Notes under the pieces: model-generated | Database searches by the model: none | What the model saw: only the letters and a program-made list of their open reading frames with translations | What the model was told of the DNA's origin: nothing | Shown: positions 44,168 to 56,033 of the stretch, one piece after another | Layout of the letters: each line of letters begins with the position of its first letter | Position numbering within the stretch: position 1 is the stretch's first letter | NCBI RefSeq assembly: GCF_024139115.2 | Contig: NC_085140.1 | Coordinates: 18,251,357-18,315,356 of the forward strand | Direction of reading: 5' to 3' | DNA from: Armigeres subalbatus | Lineage: Eukaryota > Arthropoda > Insecta > Diptera > Culicidae | DNA length: 64,000 nt | Made by a program: the position numbers and the translations under genes

Positions 44168-46190
44168 TCATTCCATTTATTCAATCTACATCTAAACAGA
44201 TAACACTGAATCGACAATTTGACGCCACAATATACGGCTTGAGGCCGCATCTCTCCATCTTCGAATACGCCCCCCGCTCGCCAAATCGTTTTGCACCTGG
44301 TCTGCCCATCTCGCTTGCTGCGCTCCACGCCGTCTCGTACCTGCCGGATCGGAAGCGAACACCATTTTTGCAGGGTCGCTGTCCGGCATTCTTGCAACAT
44401 GCCCTGCCCATCGAAAATACCTTTTACGCTTTAAGACTTTAGCTACCTTCTGGATAATGGGTTCGCCGTAGAGCTGGACGAGCTCGTTCATTCTTCGCCG
44501 CCACACACCGTCTTCTTGCACACCGCCAAGGATGGTCCTAAGCACCCGTCGTTCGAATACTCCGAGTGCTTGCAAGTCCTCCTCGAGCATTGTCCATGTT
44601 TCATGCCCGTAGAGGACAACCGGTCTTATTAGCGTCTTGTACATGACACATTTGGTGCGGTGGCGGATTTTTTTTACCGCAGTTTCTTCTGGATCCCGTA
44701 GTAGGCCCGACTTCCACAGATGATGCGCCTTTGTATTTCACGACTAACCATGTTATCATCCGTTAGCAAGGATCCGAGGTAGACGAATTCCTCGACCACC
44801 TCGAAGGTATCCCCGTCTATCGTAACAGTGCTTCCCAGGCGGGCCCTATCGCGCTCAGTTCCGCCCACAAGTATGTACTTTGTCTTTGACGCATTCACCA
44901 CCAATCCAACTTTTGTTGCTGTTAGCTGTTGCTCCGGTAGCTGTTCAGTTTCCCAGATTCTGACTATCAGTTTGTGCAGGCAAGTGGCTAGCTTTTCCGG
45001 CCCATCTTGATGAGCTCAGCTCCGATACCATCCTTACCAGCTGCTTTATTGGTCTTTAGCTGTTGGATGGCATCCTTAACTTCCCTCAAGGTGGGGGCTG
45101 GTTGGCTTCCATCGTCCGCAGAACTGACGTAGTCATCGCCTCCGCTGCCTTGACTTTCAGTGCCTGTATTCTCAGCCAGATAGTGGTCAGAGTCGATGTT
45201 AGCGCCACGATATGTCCTGACGTCGATAATGTCGGAGAAGTGCCGTCCATCAATCAGAACGTGGTCGATTTGTGATTCTGTCTGCAGTGGTGATCTCTAG
45301 GTGTACCGATACGGAAGGCTGTGTTGGAAGTAGGTGCTGCGAATGGCCATATTCTTGGAGGCGGCGAAATCAATTAGTCGTAGGTCGTTTTCGTTCGTCA
45401 GCCGGTGACCGCTGAACTTTGCAATAGTCGGTCTAAACTCCTCATCTTGCCAACCTGAGCGTTCAAATCTCCTATGATGATTTTGACATCGTGGATTGGG
45501 CAGCTGTCGTATTCACGTTCCAGCTGCGCGTAGAATGCGTCCTTATCATCATTAGTGCTTCCGGAGTGTGGGCTATGGACGTTGATTATGCTGAAGTTGA
45601 AGAACCGGCCTTTGATCCTCAACCTGCACATTCTCTCTTTGATCGGCCATTACCCGATCACGCGCCTTTGCATATCGCCCATCACTATGAAAGCTGTTCC
45701 CAGCTCGTGTGTGTTGCCGCAGCTCTGGTAGGTAGTATGATTACCTCTAAACGTTCGCACCATTGATCCAACGCACCTTCCAACAAACCTCCTGCAACGC
45801 CACGATGCCGAATCCACGGTCTTTGAGTACATCGGCGAGTATGCGTGTGATCCCGATGAAGTTGAGAGATTTGCAGTTCCACGAACCGAGTTTCCAATCG
45901 CTAGTTCATTTTCGTCGCAGTGGCCTTTGCCGATGGTTCCGGTCCGTATTCCCTTGTTGATTGTTCGTTGCGTATGTTTTTTTAAAGGCTGGCTTGCAGG
46001 GCCTGACACCAAACCCCCTAAATTTCCGGAGAACCATTCCTCCTTATTCCCGGTAGACCATGGTGCACAGTTTCACTTAGAGTCCCTCGCTGGCACTCGC
46101 TTTCCTGTCAGCATACGACCATAGTTCCCACCGGGGTTGGTTACCCGATCTTCTCTAAGGTTGCTCGTATCCCGGCCAGCACCACGAGGA
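44168..46190 (-). pseudogene. Retroposon family B with two internal deletions
   Basis: The 3' part (44192-44904, minus) is YKTLIRPVVLYGHETWTML, AGHVARMPDSDP and LWRQIVDSVLSV, preceded by VVNASKTKYILVGG and VEEFVYLGSLLTDDN. At about 44935 the frame jumps from KLIVRIWETEQLP-type sequence (RT N-terminus) straight to the post-catalytic LVVN: the RT core including FADD is gone. At about 45170 the endonuclease end ([21 protein letters not shown]) jumps to the pre-RT linker ([10 protein letters not shown]): a second deletion. Further 5' are IIGDLNAQVG, RIKGRFFNFSIINVHSPHSG and SCGNTHELGTAFIVMG, reaching about 46010, then a leader to about 46190. Frameshifts add to the damage. Confidence 0.87.
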
Positions 46191-46559
46191 GGTACACACA
46201 AAAAAAATCGTTGGTAAAATTAATAAAACATTGGTAAAATTAAGAAAATTAGTTAGTGGTTTTCAGTAGAAAGTATTGAATTGTTAAATCTACCAATGCA
46301 AAAAATGTCATCATGGCAAGAATTTTGACAAGAAGAACTTTTTCAAAATAACATTTTCCTCTCAAAACAAAAGGTGCATTTTACATTAGAATCAACTAGT
46401 AATACTTTTAAAATTACAAGTTTTGTTCATTCTCATACACTCAACCTTCTTTTTACGACATTTATGGGGGGACGTAAACCGAATGTGACGTATTTCACTT
46501 AATTCATTGATCGTTAGATACTTTAAAATATATTCACTTGTGTCTTACATGAGGTATTG

Positions 46560-48165
46560 TAAGACCTCTCAATATCCAGGCATATGAGATGTCATAAGAT
46601 CTCCAAATTGTCCAGGAGTTTGAATCAGATGGTCTACCGAATCAACCAAAGCCTTCATGATGTCCCAAGCCGTGGAATCAACTCAATTATATTCTCCGAG
46701 GATTTGTCTTTAACTTACGTCTCAAAACAAGTCATATGAGGTGTTGTAAGATCTCCAAATTGTCCTGGAGTTTGGATCAAATGGTCTACCGAATCAACCA
46801 AGGCTTCCATGGTGTTCCCAGCCTCGGTGTCAACCCAATCATGTCCTCCGAGTATTTGTCTTTCATTTGCGTCTTCAATTCTTGCATGTATAAAGTTGCA
46901 AGATCTCCAAATTGCCCTGGAGTTTGTATCAAATGGTCTACCGAATCTACTGAGGCTTGCATGATGCCCTCAGCCGCGGTATCATCCCAATCATGCCCTT
47001 CGAGTATTTGTCTTACACTTACGTCTCAAGTACAGATATATGAGATGTTTTAAGGATTCAAAATTGTCCTGGAGTTTGAATCAAATGGTCTACCGAATCA
47101 ACCAAGGCTTCCACAATGTCGCCAGCCGCGGTGTCAACCCAATTTTGTCTTTTGAGTATTGGTCTTCCACTAACGTCTCAAATACACGCATATGAGATGT
47201 TGTAAGATCTCCAAATTGTCCTGGAGTTGAAATCAAATGGTCTATCGAATCAACCAAAGCCTTCATGATGTCCTAAGCCGTGGTTTCAACTCAATTATGT
47301 CCTCCGAGGATTTGTCTTTCACTTGCGTCTTAAAACAAGACATATGAGATGTTGAAGGATCTTCAAATTGTCCTGAAGTTTGAATCAAATGGTCTACCGA
47401 ATCTACTGAGGCTTGCATGATGTCCTCAGCCGCGGTGTTATTCCAATCAAGCCCTGCGAGTATTTGTCTTTCACTTGTGTCTCAAGTCCAGGTATATGAG
47501 ATGTTTTACGAATTCCAAATTGTCCTGTAGTTTGGATCAAATGGTCTATCGAATCCACCAAGGCTTCCACGATGTCCCCAGCCACGGTGTCAACCTAATA
47601 TTGACTTCTGAGAATTAGTCTGCCACTTACGTCTCAAAAACAGCCATAAGAAATGTTGTAAGATCTCCAAATTGTCCTGGAGTTTAAATCAAATGGTCTA
47701 TCGAATCGATCAAAGCCTTCATGATGTCCCAAGCCGTGGTATCAACTCAATTATGTACTTCGAGTATTTGTCTTTCACTCGCGTCTCAAAACAAGGTATA
47801 TGAGGTGTTGTAAGATCACCAAATTGTCCTGGAGTTTGAATCAAATGGTCTGATGAATCAACCAAGGCTTCCATGGTGCCTCCAGCCGCGGTATCAACCC
47901 AATTATGTCCTTCGATTATTTGTCTTTCACTTACGTCTTAAATCCAGGCAAATGAGATGTTTTAAGATCTCTAAAGTGTCCTGGAGTTTGAATCAAATGG
48001 TCTACCGATTCAAACAAGGCTTTCACGATGTCCCCAGCCACGATGTCAACCCAATTTTGTCTTCTGAGTAATAGTCTTTCACTTGCGTCTCAAAACAAGA
48101 CATATGAGGTGTTGTAAGATCTCCAAATTGTCCTGGAGTTTGAATCAAATGGTCTACCAAATCAA
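46560..48165 (+). repeat. ~152-bp satellite, left array (about 10 units)
   Basis: Each unit has GTTGTAAGATCTCCAAATTG, CCTGGAGTTTGAATCAAATG, GTCTACCGAATCAACCAAGG, ATGATGTCC(C), GCCGCGGTATCAACCCAATT and CTCCGAGTATTTGTCTTTCA. Neighbours differ by 10-20 percent. ORFs of 60-105 codons here are repeat translations. Confidence 0.93.
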
Positions 48166-48429
48166 TTTAAAATCCAATTTAGTCCTATGAATCAAAACGG
48201 GTATAAGCAAGTTTTTTTTAAAGAGATAACAGCCTTTTGGTTACGCGTGTTGACCGTAAGGCTTATATTTCAGGGATGGATGATATTCATGGATGATCTG
48301 AAACAATAGTTGAAGCCGTGTTCACTTTGGTTCTATGGATCAAAAAGGGCATGGCCCAAATCATATGTGTCCGGATTAAGTCACAATCCAATTGCTACAA
48401 CCATTTTTGTCTGACTTGTGCTGCTCGGG

Positions 48430-50945
48430 TTGTTACCGCGGCTGGGGACATCATGAAGGCCTTGGTTGATTCGGCAGACCATTTGATTCAAACTCCAGGA
48501 CAATTTGGAGATCTTACAACATATCATATGCCCAGATTAGAGACGCAAGTGAAAGACAGATACTCGGAGAACATAATTGGGTTGATACCGCGGCCGTTGA
48601 CATCATAGAAGCCTTGGTTGATTCGGTAGACCATTTGATTCAAACTCCAGGACAATTTGGAGATCCTAAAACAACTCATATGCCTGAATTTGAAACGCAA
48701 GTGAAAGACCAATACTCTGAAAACATAAATGAGCTGATACCACGGCTGGAGACATCATGGAGGCAGCCTTTGTTGATTCAGTAGAGCATTTGATTCAAAC
48801 TCTAGGACAATCTGGAGATCTTGGAACATCTCATATGCCTCCATTTGAGGCGCCAGCGAAAGACAAATACTCGGAGTACATAGGTTGGTTGTTACCATGG
48901 CTGGAGACATTATGAAAGCCTTGATTGATTCGGCATACCATTTGATTCAAACTCCAGGACGATTTGGAGATTTAACAACATATCATATGCCCGGATTAGA
49001 TACGCAAGTGAAAGTCCAGGACGATCTGAAGATCTTACAAAATATAATATGCCCAGATTAGAGATGCAATTGAAAGACAGATACTCGGAAGACATAATTG
49101 GATTGATACCGCGGCTGAGGACATCATCGAGGGCTTGATTGATTCGGTAGACCATTTGATTCAAACTCCTAGACAATTTGGAGATCTTACACAATCTCAG
49201 ATGTCTGGATTTAAGACGCAGGTGAGAGAAAAATACTAGAAGGACATAATTGGGTTGATATCGCGGCTGGGGACATCATGAAAGCCTTGATTGATTCGGC
49301 AGACCATTTGATTCAAACTCCAAGACGATTTGGAGATCTTACTACATCTTATATGTGTGGTTTTGAGACGCAAGTGAATAAAAAATACTCGGAGGAAATA
49401 ATTTGGTTGATACCGCAGCTGGGGAAATCATGGAAGCCATTGTTGATTCGGTAGACCATTTGATTCAAACTCCTAGACAATTTGGAGATCTTACAAAATC
49501 ATATCATATGCTCAGATTAGAGACGCAAGTGAAAGACAGATACTCGGAGAACATAATTGGATTGAAACTGTGGCCGTTGACGTCATAGAAGCCTTGGTTG
49601 ATTCGATTGACCTTTTGATTCAAACTCCAAGACAATTTGGAGGTCTTACAACATCTCATATGCCTATATTTGAGTCGCAAGCGAAAGACAAATACTTAGA
49701 GGACACAATTGAGTTGTTATCACTGCTGGGGACATCATGGAAACTTTGATTGATTCGGCAGACTATTCGATTCAAACTCCAGGACGATTTGGAGATCTTA
49801 CTACATCTTATATGTGTGGTTTTGAGACGCAAGTGAATAAAAAATACTTGGAGGAAATAATTTGGTTGATGCCGCGGCTGGGAAAATCATGGAAGCCATT
49901 GTTGATTCGGTAGACAATTTGATTCAAACTCCTAGACAATTTGGAGAGCTTACAAAATCGTATATGTCTGGATTTGAGATGCAAGTGAGAGAAAAATACT
50001 CGGAGGACATAATTGGGTTGATACCGCGGCTGGGGACATCATGAAAGACTTGGTTGATTCGACAGACCATTTGATTCAAACTCCAGGACGATTTGGAGAT
50101 TTAACAACATATAATATGCCCAGATTAGATACACAAGTGAAAGACAGATTCTCGGAGAACATAATTTTATTGATACCGCGGTCGTTTACATCATAGAAGC
50201 CTTGATTGATTCGGAAGACCTTTTGATTTAAACTCCAGGACACTCCAAATTGTCTCATATACCTTTCCCTGTCATACCCTGTCTTTCAACATCTCATATA
50301 CCTATATTTGAGACGCAAGCGAAAGACAAATACTTAGAGGACACAATTGAGTTGTTACCACGGCTGGGGACATCATGGAAGCCATTGTTGATTGCGTAGA
50401 CCATTTGATTCAAAATCCAGATCAATTTGGAGACCTTACAATATCTCCTATGCCCGAATTTGAGACGCGAGTGAAAGACATATACTAAGAGGACATAATT
50501 GAGTTGTTACCGTGGCTGGGGACATCATGGAGGCCTTGGTTGATTCGGCAGACCATTTGATTCAAACTCCAGGACGATTTGGAGATCTTACTACGTCTCA
50601 TATGTCTAGATTTGAGACGCAAATGAAAGAAAAAAACTCGGAGGACATAATTGGTTTAACACCGCGGCTGGGGACATCATGGAAGGCTTGGTTGATTCGG
50701 TAGACCATTTGATTCAAACTCCTGAACAATTTGGAGACCTTACAATATTTCATATGCCTTGATTTGAGACGTAAGTGAAAGACATATACTTGGAGGACAT
50801 AATTGCGTTGTTACCGCGGCCAACCATTTGATTCAAACTCTAGGACAATTTGGAGATCTTCGAACAACTCATATACCTACATTTGAGACGCAAGTGAAAG
50901 ACAAATACTTGGAGGATATATTTGGGATGAAACCACGACTGAGGA
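48430..50945 (-). repeat. ~152-bp satellite, right array (about 16 units, inverted)
   Basis: The same repeat as the left array but reverse complemented: GCGGCTGGGGACATCATG, GGTTGATTCGGTAGACCATT, TGATTCAAACTCCAGGACAA, TTTGGAGATCTTACAACA and CGCAAGTGAAAGACA. Units are shuffled and a few are truncated (for example near 50250 and 50815). Confidence 0.93.
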
Positions 50946-50949
50946 GTCT

Positions 50950-51360
50950 AGGGAATTCTGGGATGACCTGGAGAGGAACGGCTGTTTAATGAATATTGAG
51001 ATTGGTTTAGTAGATCATATAGATCATGAACCATTTTTGAAAAGAGATAACAGCCCTTAGGTTACGCGGGTAGACCTCAAGAACAAATAATCCAAGGAAT
51101 TCTTGGATGACCTAGAACGGAATTTGGTTTAAATCATCAAATAGGGCATGAACCATTTGAAAAAAGGGATAACAGCTCTTTCATTACGCTTGTAGACCTT
51201 AGGTCTTTGGTTACGCGTGTAGACTCCAGGAAATTCTTGGATGACCTGGAATGGAACAATTGTTGAAGGCAAATGATAATATACAAAGCATCTACTTTGT
51301 TCTTTGGATTGAAAAGAGGGCCTTCTTATAGGCTTACTTTTGGATGTCAATAATGTTTCA
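50950..51360. repeat. GATAACAGCC / GGTTACGCG short repeat, right flank of the satellite
   Basis: Three copies of AGAGATAACAGCCCTTAGGT, (TTACGCGGGTAGACC) and TTCTTGGATGACCTGGAA words. Another copy sits in the central spacer (48215-48300) and an eroded relative at 61300-61500, so it belongs to the element family. Confidence 0.7.
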
Positions 51361-51448
51361 AATTCTTTTTACGTCATGTGCCGTAAAAAGGAGGCCGTAA
51401 AACGAAGTGACGTATAAAAAACTGCCGTAAAAAGAGGGTTGAGTGTAT

Positions 51449-52057
51449 TTACATTTGCATTTTTAATTTGAATTTTCCGAAAATAAATAAAAAACATTCA
51501 AAAATCATAATTTTGTTGATATTTTTAAATCTTTATTAACCTTTTGTAAATTATTGTTCTGCTTTCCGATGGCATTATATCGTGAATGCTTTATTGTTTC
51601 TTGTAATTTCAGAAGCAGCTTCGGCCTATGTTTAACATTCATACTATTTGAATTTTTGATAATTATTTTTACGAAATTTATAGTGATGGTGTTTCGCCTG
51701 TAGGTTGTCACTTTGTATAATGGTTTGAAAGAAATTTTTCTTCCTTCTGATAGAAGGCTCGGAGACCCATAGTGTTATATACAAATCGACTCAGCTCGAC
51801 GAACTGAGATAATGTCTGTATGTGTGTGTATGTGTACAAAAAATGTGAAACAAACTCTTTTGTACTTGGCATTATCAGATTTTCTCGCAATAAGTTGCAT
51901 TCGACGCATATTGTGGCCTTGTTAGACCCTATTGAAAATTAGACCGATCGCACAGTGCGTTCCAGAGTTATTAAAAAACATTGTTTTTTTTTTTTAGTTT
52001 AATCAAAGTTAATTGCCTATTTCCGGGGATTAAACTACCCGACTTGGACATTAATTT
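51449..52057. other. Unannotated A+T-rich DNA
   Basis: No gene or repeat family recognised. Confidence 0.5.
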
Positions 52058-52288
52058 ACAATGTTGTGAAAACTCATATGTGAATATGTACGTTATGTGG
52101 AAGATATTGATTTGGAAAATGTATTGGAGGTAACCACTTTCCCTTCGATGGGACTCGAACCCATGACCCTACAGTACGCTAGACTGGTGCTTTAACCAAC
52201 TAAGCTCTACGAAGGACCTCCGTCGGCCTTCGCAACCTAGCGGCTACACATAACGTACATATTCACATATGAGTTTTCACAACATTGT
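52058..52288. mobile_element. 231-bp element: perfect 42-bp inverted repeats around a tRNA-like sequence
   Basis: The left arm ACAATGTTGTGAAAACTCAT (continuing to 52099) is perfectly complementary to 52247-52288. A tRNA-like sequence lies between (52141-52216, minus). Neither an open frame nor a poly-A tail is present, so this is not a normal SINE. Confidence 0.85.
52141..52216 (-). tRNA. tRNA-like sequence (anticodon loop AGC), probably not a functional gene
   Basis: 76 nt on minus. The acceptor TCCTTCG pairs with CGAAGGG (one wobble), the T arm is ATGGG TTCGAGT CCCAT, the anticodon stem CAGT/ACTG carries loop CTAGCGT, and the D arm GAGC/GCAC has one mismatch. The A box GAGCTTAGTTGG and B box GGTTCGAGTCC are good. 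There is no T-run terminator just 3', and the sequence sits inside inverted repeats, so it is more likely a tRNA-derived SINE head or mobile tRNA pseudogene than a working tRNA-Ala. Confidence 0.55.
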
Positions 52289-52472
52289 TTTTGTCTCCAA
52301 GGGAAAAAAATTCCAAAATAAAAAAAAACATTTTTTTTTACAAACTGCTGCAATGCATTCAAATGAACGCAAATAAATGTGAATTGATGGAAATAACTGA
52401 ATCTATCTCCCTAAAGTGCAATTTAGACCTCTTGTATGTGCTTTTCTTGCTACATTTTACAATACACGAAAT

Positions 52473-52500
52473 AGGCACCATCATCGCTAGGTGGATTATT
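52473..52500 (+). repeat. Short terminal motif AGGCACCATCATCGCTAGG
   Basis: Matches 63060-63085 (AGGCACCACCACTGCTAGG), both followed by TGGATTA and a T-rich stretch. CCACC/GGTGG can form a hairpin in the second copy. It is probably the end of an unidentified repeat family. Confidence 0.5.
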
Positions 52501-52959
52501 CTGTTTTTTTTTTTATAAAAACTTCCAATAGCGTGTGCACAGTCAATTTTTTAATCAAATCAGCTCAAAATTTGAAAGGCCGCCAAAAATGACAAAGGTA
52601 GTTAGATATTGGGAAGCGAAAAAGTCAATATTTTAATCACTCAGCATATTTTAATTTACTTATAGCTTTTCAGATTTGTGTACATTCGCTACATGGTTTA
52701 TTGTTCGAGGTTTTGATGAACTTGCACGTGCAACGATCGACGCTGAACGATAAACTCAATCGAGGGTCCCAACTGGCATACCTTAGTCAGCCAGTTTGTT
52801 TGCCCTCTCCCAGCCATGCATATCTGATTCAACTGGAAACAGACAGTGCAATGCAACGGAGAACCATGGAGTCGGTTTTTGTTATTTCTCTCCAGTCAAT
52901 CAAATTTATGCTCCTACAAAGCAAAGCTAGTCACCTCAGGCTCAGGCCTGTGTGCTGTG

Positions 52960-54338
52960 TCAGTCAGTCGCGAACCGCGTAGAAAGTGAGAACAACGACG
53001 CATGGGTGGAAAGCACCTACGGTAACTGAACAATACCTCGGCCAATGGGTGGTGAACCTGCTGGGAAAGAGCAAATAAGAGTAAACGAAAAGAAGAATAA
53101 AAGAGAAAAAACAATCGCGTGAGACCTCTGAGAGCGACAAAACGTTGCGTTGATTTTCCAGCTTTTCGTTGCCCGAAAACATAACGGTCCCAAGCGCCAA
53201 GCAGCTTACAAGTGGCTTTCCGAACCACATCAGAGGCACATTCAAGTTGACGCGTTGTTTTCTCCGGGAAACTTTCTCACTCGTTTCGCTACTTTGTGCG
53301 CCGCGCTTGAGGGGCACTCTGCCTGGCGCTCGTCGTCATTCGCGTCGTAGTCGTGGCCTGGCCGGGGGGATAGAGCTCTCGAGAGATCGCTCTCGTCGTG
53401 GTGCGTTCTCATTTCCGATCGCGAAGTGCGCTTTTTGTATTACTATTTTCTTGGAGTTCAAGTCCAAGATCTTATGTGCGCGGGGCAAATCGGTGGTTCA
53501 ACAGCCAGCCAGTGACCAACTTGTGCTTGTGCTGTGTTCAGTCGGTGCGGAATTCGTTGAACTCTTTCTCGGTCCTCTCGCGAGCTTCACCGTGTTTCGA
53601 GCAACCCAGGAGGAACAGGGCCTGAGTGGGGCGGCCAATATCGCGCACTGTGTTCCCGTTGTTCGGGGAATTGAAATTGTAATTGATTTTATCTCCCTCG
53701 GAATATCTGCTGATGTTTTGTGTATTGGAAATCAGTTTATTTGTTTGATTGGTTTAGGTGCTCTAGTTATTGAGTAATGACCTAAATGTTAGTGCTGAAG
53801 TTTGATTCAACTTTCTTTTCTGTTTGTATCAATATCTAAGAGTGCTGTGACTTAGGTGATGGGAATTACAATGCACAAATAGATGTTTGTATAGGAAATG
53901 TCGTGTTTCTTTTAAGGAAAATTCTAGTTTTTGATGTTTCATTTCCTTATTGTTCATCGTTTATCTTTTATCTCTTATCAAATTCAAGTGTATATAGAAT
54001 TGTAGTGACACTATTCGATGCAACATTTCCTAGGAGTTGATGGTGTGTTTATACAAGGTTCTGTTATCAGTCTCGTGTGTCGAGTGTTGGTGAAAGATAA
54101 AAATACAACTTCGCTATTATCAGGCCAAATAGACGGCCCTTGGTTTGCGAAGTAGAGTGTGCTTGACCAAGAAAACGATGAGTTGTTCGGTATCTGTCTC
54201 GGGCTAATGAAATTTCACGGATCAACTGCGAGTGCATTAATTTTTACCGTTCTCTTCAAATTGTGGAGAAAACACGTCAAAGGAAGAAGCCCGTACCAAA
54301 CCGAACCAAACATAGAATTTCAATCTGTAGTGTGTGAT
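52960..54338 (+). other. GC-richer region upstream of the GIPC exon (possible 5'UTR/promoter)
   Basis: Composition rises from A+T-rich intron-like DNA to mixed around 52920-53620, with no transposons from 52.5 to 56.0 kb. Initiator-like words TCAGTC occur at 52960 and 53538. A 202-codon + frame (53169-53777) exists but shows no domain that I know. The region suits one or more 5'UTR exons of the GIPC gene. Confidence 0.4.
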
Positions 54339-54372
54339 TCAGTGTGAGTGGGGTGCACATAGAAAATAGACC
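54339..54372 (+). promoter_or_regulatory. Candidate Inr + DPE core promoter of the GIPC gene
   Basis: TCAGTG (A at 54341 taken as +1) with AGACC, a perfect RGWYV match, at exactly +28 to +32 (54368-54372). This is the TATA-less arthropod core promoter spacing. It would give a 160-base leader before ATG 54501. An alternative is that 54470 (CTGAACAG) is a splice acceptor and transcription starts further up. Confidence 0.35.
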
Positions 54373-54500
54373 AACCAGACCCGATCCCATCGGAGTATAC
54401 ACCGCACTTTAATTAGATTCCTCTTTCTTGGAATCGTCGATCCTGATTTCTTCGGTTTTGATTGTCTGAACAGGCGCGTGTGCGACGCATCCAAACCCAA

Positions 54501-54821
54501 ATGCCTTTGTTCAACAAAAAGAGTGCAAAAATCTCTAACCCATCCCCTCCCATGACGAAAGATCCTCACCAGCATCATTTGTACGAGAACAACAACAGCT
54601 ACAGCGGCAACGGCAAGAATCTGGCAGGCAGCACGACGATGCCTACGGCGCCGCACATCGATGACCTGAACGGCAGCCACGAGAGCAACGTGACCAAGCC
54701 GCAGCTCGTGTTCAACTGCCAGCTGGCCCACGGCAGTCCAACGGGGTTCATCACCGGGTTTGCCAGCGTCAAGGAGCTGTACCAGAAGATCGCCGAATGC
54801 TACGATTTTGCGATGGATGAG
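54501..54821 (+). CDS. kermit: GIPC-family PDZ adaptor, first coding exon
   Basis: 107 codons from ATG 54501 to the donor GTAAGT at 54822 (phase 0). The product starts [10 protein letters not shown], has an H/N/S-rich linker (20-64), then the GIPC N-terminal GH1 domain start: [20 protein letters not shown] (residues 67-86) with the family signature LAHGSPTG, and [20 protein letters not shown]. In vertebrate GIPC1 the same segment reads [18 protein letters not shown], with VKELY.KIAE after it. GIPC proteins are cytosolic single-PDZ adaptors that hold receptor tails and bind myosin VI during endocytic trafficking. The PDZ and GH2 exons lie beyond the window. ATG 54501 is preferred because no upstream in-frame ATG exists (a frame opens at TTG 54462) and the short N-terminus fits. 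The codons from about 54600 on are GC-rich, unlike the surroundings. Confidence 0.93.
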
Positions 54822-55697
54822 GTAAGTGGACAATTATGGCTATCCGTGTACCTATTGCTGATGTGATATATGTACGTGTGTTGGGTTTTCTCCCGTGTTT
54901 TTGCGCTTCCCTTTTATCTTATCGCGATTAATATGGGTTTGCTTACAGTCACAGTTACGATGAATGGTTGTTGAAGATGATCACTTGTGCGGTTCGAATT
55001 TTTCCTGATACTATGCGTTTTTATCGTTGTAAATGTATTTTTCATTCAGCTAAGATTAATGCGATTATAGTTTTGAGTTGATTGACATTATTAAGGGTAA
55101 ATTATATTGTCTTGCGATCCGTGGTAATTATCTCCCTTTTTCTTTCATCAACTCTGCAAACACAATGATCATGCACTTTATTTATATTCAACATTTATGA
55201 GACTTCTGAATTGGACTAGAATTCTGAATTATTGATTTTATGTACTGCTGGTAATATGATGCTATATCAGTAGGTAGAAAGTTTGTTTTTCTGATAAAAT
55301 TTAACTGAGGAATTCTTTTAATGAACAAAGTTAGTTGATATATTTTGTAGTACCTATTTAATATTCCATCAACTTATTCGTGATCTTTGTTCAACCTACC
55401 CCTCCATTATATCTACCTCATGACATTTATGTAGTTGGCATAAAATGGATTATCATTATCTCCTCTCTATAATCGGCTTTGGATTGAGATGCGTTTTGAT
55501 AACGCTGTTGAATGCCAAATAAAAATTAAATTGATTTAAACAATTTGAGGTGTCGATAATATATGATAGATTGCAAGGAATATTTATTGATCTAGATTAT
55601 GGAGAGCCAAAATAATCATATTTTTGCTTATTTTTAATTATAGCTGCGAATAAGTTTAATTATTTAACGTATACGTCATGCCCTGAGATAAGGCTAA

Positions 55698-55823
55698 TAG
55701 CCTATTTAGATTACGCCATTTATGTAAATAAATATCATCATAAAGAGTAACTTGATGCCATTGAATATTCTTTTCAATATTTGACACGATAATTATAATA
55801 AATGGCGTAATCTGAACAGGCTA
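55698..55823. mobile_element. 126-bp foldback element
   Basis: TAGCCTATTTAGATTACGCC then ATTTAT pairs with ATAAATGGCGTAATCTGAAC then AGGCTA, three mismatches, with a further partial pair inward (TATCATC and GATAATTATA). Confidence 0.82.
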
Positions 55824-56033
55824 TGTAGGTTCTTCACACGTGTAACCTAAGGTCAATCGACAAATTTCAAATATTGATGTGCTTCTTGTGGTACTTAGAA
55901 TAGAACGTGTTCATATCATATTCTCAAGAATGTCCCATCTTTCTGTTCTAGAGTAAGTCCTGTCATTCAAGAAATTCCTGAAGTTAATCCAGAAAGCATA
56001 CATTTGTTGTCATAAATCCACTTAGTATCCCTT

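Larger units (their letters stand above)
46435..51448. mobile_element. ~5-kb element with terminal inverted repeats and internal opposed satellite
   Basis: ATACACTCAACCTTCTTTTT then ACGACA (46435-46460) is inverted, with two mismatches, at 51423-51448. The subterminal TAAACCGAATGTGACGTAT matches in inverse AACGAAGTGACGTATAAAA, so the repeats extend about 70 bases. TA flanks both ends in a way that suits a TA target. The interior is two arrays of one ~152-bp repeat in opposite orientation with a ~250-bp spacer. I found no transposase. Confidence 0.8.

Noticed and set aside
46560..50945. Regular repeats at first considered a CRISPR-like or coding repeat array
   Set aside because: Units are ~152 bp without unique spacers of constant size, and the genome is eukaryotic; it is satellite DNA.
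52141..52216. Functional tRNA-Ala gene
   Set aside because: D-stem mismatch, no downstream T-run and location inside inverted repeats; kept only as a tRNA-like sequence.
53169..53777. 202-codon open frame upstream of the GIPC exon
   Set aside because: No domain that I recognise, shadowed by other open frames in the same GC-richer stretch, and better explained as 5'UTR/promoter. Transcript data could revive it.
54339..54833. 164-codon minus-strand frame
   Set aside because: Antisense shadow of the GIPC exon, whose + strand product has a clear family match.
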